From contig JBOGWX010000124.1 in assembly GCA_050694055.1 (NCBI GenBank), positions 43,971 through 107,970 on the forward strand: a stretch of DNA of 64,000 nt, read 5' to 3'. The notes beneath the pieces were generated by a model. It was not told the origin of the DNA. It worked only from the letters and a program-made list of their open reading frames with translations, and made no database searches. This DNA is from WHSV01 sp050694055. GTDB lineage: Bacteria; Actinomycetota; CADDZG01; WHSQ01. A program made the position numbers and the translations under genes. This document shows positions 59,806-64,000 of this stretch, in pieces. Position 1 is the first letter of the stretch. Every line of letters begins with the position of its first letter.

Positions 59806-60723
59806 TCAAGCAACATGAACCGCGGGCTCGGCCATCGCGTCGCGCACCCAGCGGTGGGTGTCGTAGATGTCGCGTCGCCAGGACAGCCTGCGCTCGGTCT
59901 CGGGGCCCTGATTCTTCTTGATGTCGTTGAGCGGCTCCCAGTCGATGTCCTCGTCTCGCACGAGGTAGTGCTCGCCGTCCTGGTGAGGGACCGGCTTGGG
60001 GAACTCGTAACCCAACTCCAGGATCTTCGGCACGTAGCGGTCGAGGAACTCTTGACGCAGGTCCTCGTTCGTGCGCGTCTTGACCTTCCAGCGCAGCAGC
60101 AGGTCCTTGGCGACGTTGGAGCGGGGGCCGAAGAAATGAATGATCGGCAGCCACCAACGATTGAGCGCTTCCTGGAACATGTCACGCTGCTCGTCGGTCC
60201 CGGCCGACAATTCCATCGTGATGTGCTCGCCGTGGCGCAGGTGAAGTTGCTCCTCGGCGCAGATCCGCTTGAGCACGCGTGCGTAGGGCGCATAGGACGA
60301 ATCACGGAGCGCCGCCTGGGTCACGAGCGCGGCACCGTCGATAAGCCAACCGATGATGGCGACGTCGCCCCAGTGCCTAACCGGATAGTGAAAGACGTTG
60401 TGGAACTTGGACCGGCCGGTGACGAGGTCGTAGAACATCGTGTCGCGACCCTTACCCAGATCCTCTGCAACCCGGTAGAGGAGCTGCGCATGACCGACCT
60501 CGTCCTGGATCTTGGCGGCAAGGCTCATCTTGCGCTGCAGTGAGGGCGCAATCGGGAGGCACTCGCGCTCGGGAAGGGCGCCCATGATCTCCGAGTTGGC
60601 GTGCATCTCGACGAACTTGAGTACGCCCCGCCGGTAGTCGTCGGGCATCCAGTCGTTGGTCTCGACCTTGCCCCCGTCTTCGATGTGCTCGTTGAAGCGA
60701 GCCAGTTTCTCGTCGTACGTCAT
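59806..60723 (-). CDS. paaA: Phenylacetyl-CoA epoxidase catalytic subunit PaaA
   Basis: Di-iron monooxygenase subunit of 305 aa forming the 1,2-epoxide of phenylacetyl-CoA. Iron ligands sit in the paired motifs MHANSEIMGALPEREC, QDEVGHAQLLYR, CAEEQLHLRHGE and the helix around FHNVFHYPVRHWGD. Its ATG overlaps the stop of the TetR regulator (ATGA), so regulator and enzyme are coupled. PaaE, the electron-transfer subunit, is not in the window. Confidence 0.95.
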   Translation of the reverse strand: MTYDEKLARFNEHIEDGGKVETNDWMPDDYRRGVLKFVEMHANSEIMGALPERECLPIAPSLQRKMSLAAKIQDEVGHAQLLYRVAEDLGKGRDTMFYDLVTGRSKFHNVFHYPVRHWGDVAIIGWLIDGAALVTQAALRDSSYAPYARVLKRICAEEQLHLRHGEHITMELSAGTDEQRDMFQEALNRWWLPIIHFFGPRSNVAKDLLLRWKVKTRTNEDLRQEFLDRYVPKILELGYEFPKPVPHQDGEHYLVRDEDIDWEPLNDIKKNQGPETERRLSWRRDIYDTHRWVRDAMAEPAVHVA

Positions 60724-61364
60724 GGTGCCACCTCCGTGTGGGAGTGAGCGCCGGCCGAAGCCTCCGCTCGTGTGTTCTCGAGACCTCTTACGATCAGTTC
60801 TGTGTAGCGGTGTCCGATCTCGGTCGAGGTCAACGAGCCGTCCGGGCGGTACCAGGCGTAGACCCAGTTTCCCGCCGACAACACGAGGCGAGCGGTCATC
60901 GCCACGTCTGTGTCCGAGCGGAACTCACCCGTTGAGATGCCCTCGGTCACGATGGTCCGCACCATTCCCTCGTAGGTGTCGCGTTTGACCTGCACGTCGG
61001 CGCGCAGGTCGTCGGAGAGATAGCGCCACTCATTGAGAAAGACCGTGGCCGCATCGAGGTGCTCGATGGCGGTCTCGATGTGTCCCACGAGGAACGCCTC
61101 GAGCCGCTCGGAGGAGGTGCCGTCCAGCGTGGCGGCCGCACGGCCGCGCTCGAGAAACCGCTCGGCCCCCTCGGCCACGACGTCGTAGAGCAACTCCTGC
61201 TTGGATCCGATGTGCGCATAGAGCGAGCCCTTGAGCATGCCCAGCGCGTCGGCGAGATGCTTCATGGAGGTGCCGTGGTAGCCCCTCTGCGAGAAGAGCC
61301 GCGCGGCGGCCGTGACGAGCTCGGCTCGCCTGGGGCTCAGCGTGGTAGTGGCGATCTGGGCCAT
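60720..61364 (-). CDS. TetR-family regulator of the paa operon
   Basis: A 214-aa repressor. The helix-turn-helix is RRAELVTAAARLFSQRGYHGTSMKHLADALGMLKGSLYAHIGSKQELLYDVV; the C-terminal ligand domain follows the TetR_C pattern (VFLNEWRYLSDDLRADVQ, FRSDTDVAMTARLVLSAGNWVYAWYR). It is first in the paa operon and probably senses a CoA thioester such as phenylacetyl-CoA, as PaaR proteins do. A palindrome at 61388-61401 is its likely operator. Confidence 0.93.
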   Translation of the reverse strand: MAQIATTTLSPRRAELVTAAARLFSQRGYHGTSMKHLADALGMLKGSLYAHIGSKQELLYDVVAEGAERFLERGRAAATLDGTSSERLEAFLVGHIETAIEHLDAATVFLNEWRYLSDDLRADVQVKRDTYEGMVRTIVTEGISTGEFRSDTDVAMTARLVLSAGNWVYAWYRPDGSLTSTEIGHRYTELIVRGLENTRAEASAGAHSHTEVAP

Positions 61365-61387
61365 GGGTCCTCGTCTTAGCTTGCAAA

Positions 61388-61401
61388 CAAACGGTCGTTT
61401 G
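61388..61401. promoter_or_regulatory. TetR-family operator
   Basis: A perfect inverted repeat, CAAACG-GT-CGTTTG, 24 nt upstream of the TetR start and 27 nt upstream of the divergent nth start. It may control both genes. Confidence 0.62.
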
Positions 61402-61427
61402 GTCACCCTAACAGGTATCCTGCGGCC

Positions 61428-62261
61428 ATGCCACGGACCCAGAGGGACCTGCCCGCCGCAGAGCGCGCCTCCGAGATCCTGAACCGGCTCGAGGAGTCCT
61501 ACCCCGAACCCAAGATCGCCCTCGATTTCACGAACCCGCTCGAGTGCCTGATCGCGACGGTGCTCTCGGCTCAGTCCACCGACCAAAAGATCAACGAGGT
61601 CACCCAGTCCCTGTTCGCCAAGTACCGGAAACCCGAGGACTATCTGGCGGTGCCGGAGACGGAGCTCCAGGACGATCTCCGCCCCACCGGCTTCTTCAAC
61701 CAGAAGACCAAGTCGGTGCGGGGACTGAGCCAGAAACTCATCGACGACTACGACGGCGAGGTCCCACCCACGATCGCCGAGCTGATCTCGCTGCCCGGCG
61801 TGGCTCGCAAGACCGCCAACATCGTGCAGTCGAACTGCTTCCCCGAGACCCTCACAGAGGACCCGGACGCCGGCATCGCCGTGGATACGCACGTGGGGAG
61901 GGTGGCGGTGCGATTGGGCCTCACGGGTCACGGCTCGAAAGAGGCGGACAAGATCGAAAAGGATCTGATGGCCCTGTTCCCGAAGAAGGCGTGGCCGGTG
62001 GTCCCCAACCTCTTCATCATGCACGGGCGGCAGACCTGCGACGCCAAGAGGCCACGCTGCGAGGACTGCGCCATCGAGCCGCTGTGTCCCTCGAGCCAGG
62101 AAGCGGGCCTCGCCGACCTGTTTCGCGTCCCGGCAACCAAGAGGACCGCCCGCAAGAAAACGGCCACGAAGCCGGCTCGCAGGGGTTCGGCGGCGAAGAA
62201 GGTCGCGCGCAAGAAAACGAAGGCCAACAGAACCGGGCGCCGAGGAACCGGCCCCCGATAG
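61428..62261 (+). CDS. nth: Endonuclease III (DNA glycosylase/AP lyase)
   Basis: Removes oxidised pyrimidines from DNA. It has the helix-hairpin-helix LISLPGVARKTANIV with catalytic Lys, the catalytic Asp in AVDTHVGRV, and the 4Fe-4S ligands in TCDAKRPRCEDCAIEPLC (C-x6-C-x2-C-x5-C). At 277 aa it is about 50 aa longer than usual because of a Lys/Arg/Ala-rich C-terminal tail (KKTATKPARRGSAAKKVARKK), histone-like and probably DNA-binding. It is divergent from the TetR gene. Confidence 0.95.
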   Translation: MPRTQRDLPAAERASEILNRLEESYPEPKIALDFTNPLECLIATVLSAQSTDQKINEVTQSLFAKYRKPEDYLAVPETELQDDLRPTGFFNQKTKSVRGLSQKLIDDYDGEVPPTIAELISLPGVARKTANIVQSNCFPETLTEDPDAGIAVDTHVGRVAVRLGLTGHGSKEADKIEKDLMALFPKKAWPVVPNLFIMHGRQTCDAKRPRCEDCAIEPLCPSSQEAGLADLFRVPATKRTARKKTATKPARRGSAAKKVARKKTKANRTGRRGTGPR

Positions 62262-62285
62262 GAAGCGAGAGCCGCAGTACCCGCC

Positions 62286-62303
62286 GCCGGGATCCTTCCC
62301 GGC
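62286..62303. terminator. Hairpin downstream of nth
   Basis: GCCGGGA-TCCT-TCCCGGC is a perfect 7-bp stem 25 nt after the nth stop. No T-run follows. A second, longer imperfect inverted repeat lies at 62321-62369 (AACGTCGACCGG and CCGGTCAACGTT). One or both may end the nth transcript. Confidence 0.4.
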
Positions 62304-62447
62304 ATGTGGTTCGTCCCAGCAACGTCGACCGGTGTTTGGTTCGCCACCGACAAAAAGCCGGTCAACGTTCGATTTGGCAACTAAAGGCTGTCAAACGATG
62401 GCGCTTCTCGCGGCGTGATACTTCCGCAATGCGTCCCTGCCGTTAGC

Positions 62448-63410
62448 ATGGGCTGCGTGAAGAAAGTCATTCTCGCCGCCCCGCGCGGCTACTGTGCGGG
62501 CGTCGACCGGGCGGTCCAGATCGTCGAGCGAGCGCTCGAGACCTGCGGGGCCCCCGTTTACGTGCGCAAGGAGATCGTTCATAACCGCTACGTCGTGACC
62601 GAGCTGGAGAAGCGCGGCGCCGTGTTCGTCGATTCCGAGGAGCAGATCCCCGAGGGCGCGGTGTGCGTGTTCTCCGCCCACGGCGTGTCGCCCCAGGTGC
62701 GCGCCAGTGCGATCGAACGCAGCCTGCAGGTCATCGACGCCACCTGCCCGCTGGTGACGAAGGTGCACCTCGAGGCCAAGAAGTTCGCGCGCGGCGGGCG
62801 CAAGATCGTACTCGTCGGCCACATGGGACACGAGGAGATCGAGGGCACCGCCGGCGAGGTCCCCGATTCGACCTACGTCATCGAGGACGTGGACCAGATC
62901 GAGAACCTCCCGCTCGATGAAAACGAGCCGGTGTCGTATCTCACGCAGACGACCCTGTCGGTCGACGACACGCGCGACGTGGTCGAATCTCTGAGGAGCA
63001 GGTTCACCGACATCGCCGGCCCCCACAGCGACGACATCTGCTATGCGACCCAGAACCGCCAGGTTGCGGTCAAGGCCCTGGCGCCGGAGGCCGATCTCGT
63101 GCTGATAGTGGGTGCCGTCAACTCGTCGAACTCCAACCGCATGGTCGAGGTGGCGATGAAGGCGGGCACGCCGGCTCATCTGGTTCCCGACGAGAGCTAT
63201 CTCGAGGGCCGGTGGCTCGACGGGGTCGAGACGGTCGGCGTCAGCTCGGGCGCCAGCGCGCCCGAGGTTCTGGTCGAGGGACTGCTGGCCAAGCTCGCCG
63301 CCTGCGGCTACGAGACGGTCGAGACCAAGGAAGTGACGTCGGAGGACGTGACCTTCTCGCTGCCGCCGTGGCTACGCGAGCAGGTGGGCGCCACCCCGTC
63401 CCCCGGCTGA
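62448..63410 (+). CDS. ispH: 4-hydroxy-3-methylbut-2-enyl diphosphate reductase
   Basis: Last enzyme of the non-mevalonate isoprenoid pathway, a 4Fe-4S (or 3Fe-4S) reductase. The 320-aa protein has the cluster Cys16 in APRGYCAGVDRAV, the second in DATCPLVTKVH and the third in DDICYATQNRQ. Substrate-binding His are in EIVHNRYVV and FSAHGVSP, and the GAVNSSNSNRM and GVSSGASAPE blocks are normal. ATG 62448 or GTG 62457 may be the start. Confidence 0.96.
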   Translation: MGCVKKVILAAPRGYCAGVDRAVQIVERALETCGAPVYVRKEIVHNRYVVTELEKRGAVFVDSEEQIPEGAVCVFSAHGVSPQVRASAIERSLQVIDATCPLVTKVHLEAKKFARGGRKIVLVGHMGHEEIEGTAGEVPDSTYVIEDVDQIENLPLDENEPVSYLTQTTLSVDDTRDVVESLRSRFTDIAGPHSDDICYATQNRQVAVKALAPEADLVLIVGAVNSSNSNRMVEVAMKAGTPAHLVPDESYLEGRWLDGVETVGVSSGASAPEVLVEGLLAKLAACGYETVETKEVTSEDVTFSLPPWLREQVGATPSPG

Positions 63411-63533
63411 CGGGAGCCGGGAACAACCGACATCGAGGGAAACGTCACATTCGCCGAGCCTTGAAGTGCCCCTGTGGTGGTGCTGCTGTATCGCAACCGC
63501 TGGTCGGTTGTGAGATCGCAAACCTGGTCCGGC

Positions 63534-63821
63534 TCAGTACTGAATCGACTGTTCGATCTCGCCTGCGACGTCGAAGTCGCGCGCCGTTAGACCGCCCTCG
63601 GAGTGTGTCGAAAGCACGAGCTTTACCCGGTTCCAGCGGATGTCGATGTCGGGGTGGTGATCGTAGCGGTCGGCGAGCTTCGCTACCTCGTTCACGAACT
63701 TGATCGCGGCCGTGAAATCCTCGAGCTCGAAGACCTTCTGGATGGCGGCGCCCTCGCGCTCCCAATCACCGAGCTCATCGGCCCGTTGTTCGATTTCCTC
63801 TTCCTCGAGCAGGTCGGCCAC
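63534..63821 (-). CDS. 4a-hydroxytetrahydrobiopterin dehydratase (PCD/DCoH family)
   Basis: A 95-aa protein of the pterin-4a-carbinolamine dehydratase family: an acidic N-terminus LLEEEEIEQRADELGDWE, IQKVFELEDFTAAIKFVNEVAKLAD, the catalytic YDHHPDIDIRWNRV with its His pair, and STHSEGGLTARDFDVAGEI. GTG 63821 has AGGAG just upstream and starts at the domain boundary. No aromatic amino-acid hydroxylase is nearby. Confidence 0.9.
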   Translation of the reverse strand: MADLLEEEEIEQRADELGDWEREGAAIQKVFELEDFTAAIKFVNEVAKLADRYDHHPDIDIRWNRVKLVLSTHSEGGLTARDFDVAGEIEQSIQY

Positions 63822-63953
63822 AGCGCTCCTATCGGTGCTTTTGGATATTCGGTTTGTCCCCTGCGGCGGAACATACCGCACGAGCGTCGGTCTGCTGCCA
63901 AGCCGTCGAGACGGCCGATCCTGCCCGCTATGCTCGCCGCGGCACCAACCCGG

Positions 63954-64000
63954 CAACAGCGAAGCGCGATCGTCTCGACGATCGCGCCAACAGCGAAGCG
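63954..64000. repeat. 34-nt tandem repeat containing the hairpin of the dispersed repeat
   Basis: CAACAGCGAAGCG begins at 63954 and again at 63988, a 34-nt period; the second unit is cut by the window end. Between them lies GCGATCGTCTCGACGATCGC (63966-63985), identical to hairpin 1 of the repeats at 15114-15133 and 47801-47820. The flanks do not match the rest of those copies. Confidence 0.65.

Noticed and set aside
63954..64000. Start of a CRISPR array
   Set aside because: The 34-nt period contains no variable spacer; the palindrome itself is part of the repeated unit and recurs elsewhere as a different repeat.

Overview
This 64 kb window is a GC-rich bacterial chromosome segment, apparently from an uncultured actinobacterium-like organism. 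The inference rests on high GC, frequent GTG/TTG starts, a BTAD (SARP-like) regulator, an ArsR-type mercury regulator, an LPXTG surface cluster, archaeal-type LeuC/LeuD and several lineage-typical small proteins. No rRNA, tRNA, transposase or CRISPR array was found. Most genes lie in short operons with ATGA/TGATG overlaps.

Layout. 0-17 kb: housekeeping and signalling (helicase fragment, glgC, BTAD regulator, nuclease-fold protein, ABC exporter, a degenerate RadC-like protein under a CRP-type box, mutM, secreted CocE-type hydrolase, protein kinase, two-component system, LysM protein, lipoprotein phosphoesterase). 17-22 kb: a minus-strand operon of TlpA thioredoxin, DUF3179 protein, ECF sigma, anti-sigma, MerT-like fusion, membrane protein and CcdA. 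22-30 kb: redox and mercury genes (DsrE protein, Tat lipoprotein, an AhpC/TSA protein with in-frame UGA, Crp regulator, two pyridine-nucleotide disulfide reductases including MerA, ArsR-type repressor). 30-33 kb: an accessory patch with a spondin protein, a toxin-antitoxin-like pair and two decayed genes, one a DUF2399 (Wadjet-type) remnant. 33-41 kb: M28 peptidase, ABC1 kinase, three surface genes, a class I c-di-GMP riboswitch with its secreted target, ilvD and a CAP protein. 41-50 kb: branched-chain amino-acid operon (promoter, leader peptide, attenuator, small ORF, ilvB-ilvN-ilvC-leuA-leuC-leuD-leuB) followed by pheA. 50-64 kb: sensor kinase, aldehyde dehydrogenase, acylphosphatase, GGDEF/HD-GYP protein, TetR-paaABCD operon, nth, ispH and a pterin dehydratase.

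Most notable. (1) The peroxiredoxin-like gene at 24501-25100 has TGA exactly where the family has the first Cys of CxxC, and a bacterial-SECIS-like hairpin begins 13 nt downstream, so it is probably a selenoprotein. (2) A structured ~92-nt repeat occurs at 15042-15133 and 47801-47893; both copies fold into three hairpins although the stem sequences of two of them differ. One copy is read as the C-terminal tail of LeuC, and its first hairpin recurs in a 34-nt tandem repeat at the window's end. (3) The c-di-GMP riboswitch closing stem contains the Shine-Dalgarno sequence of the next gene. (4) The ilv operon shows classical leader-peptide attenuation.

All functions are read from sequence motifs by eye; no database search was possible.
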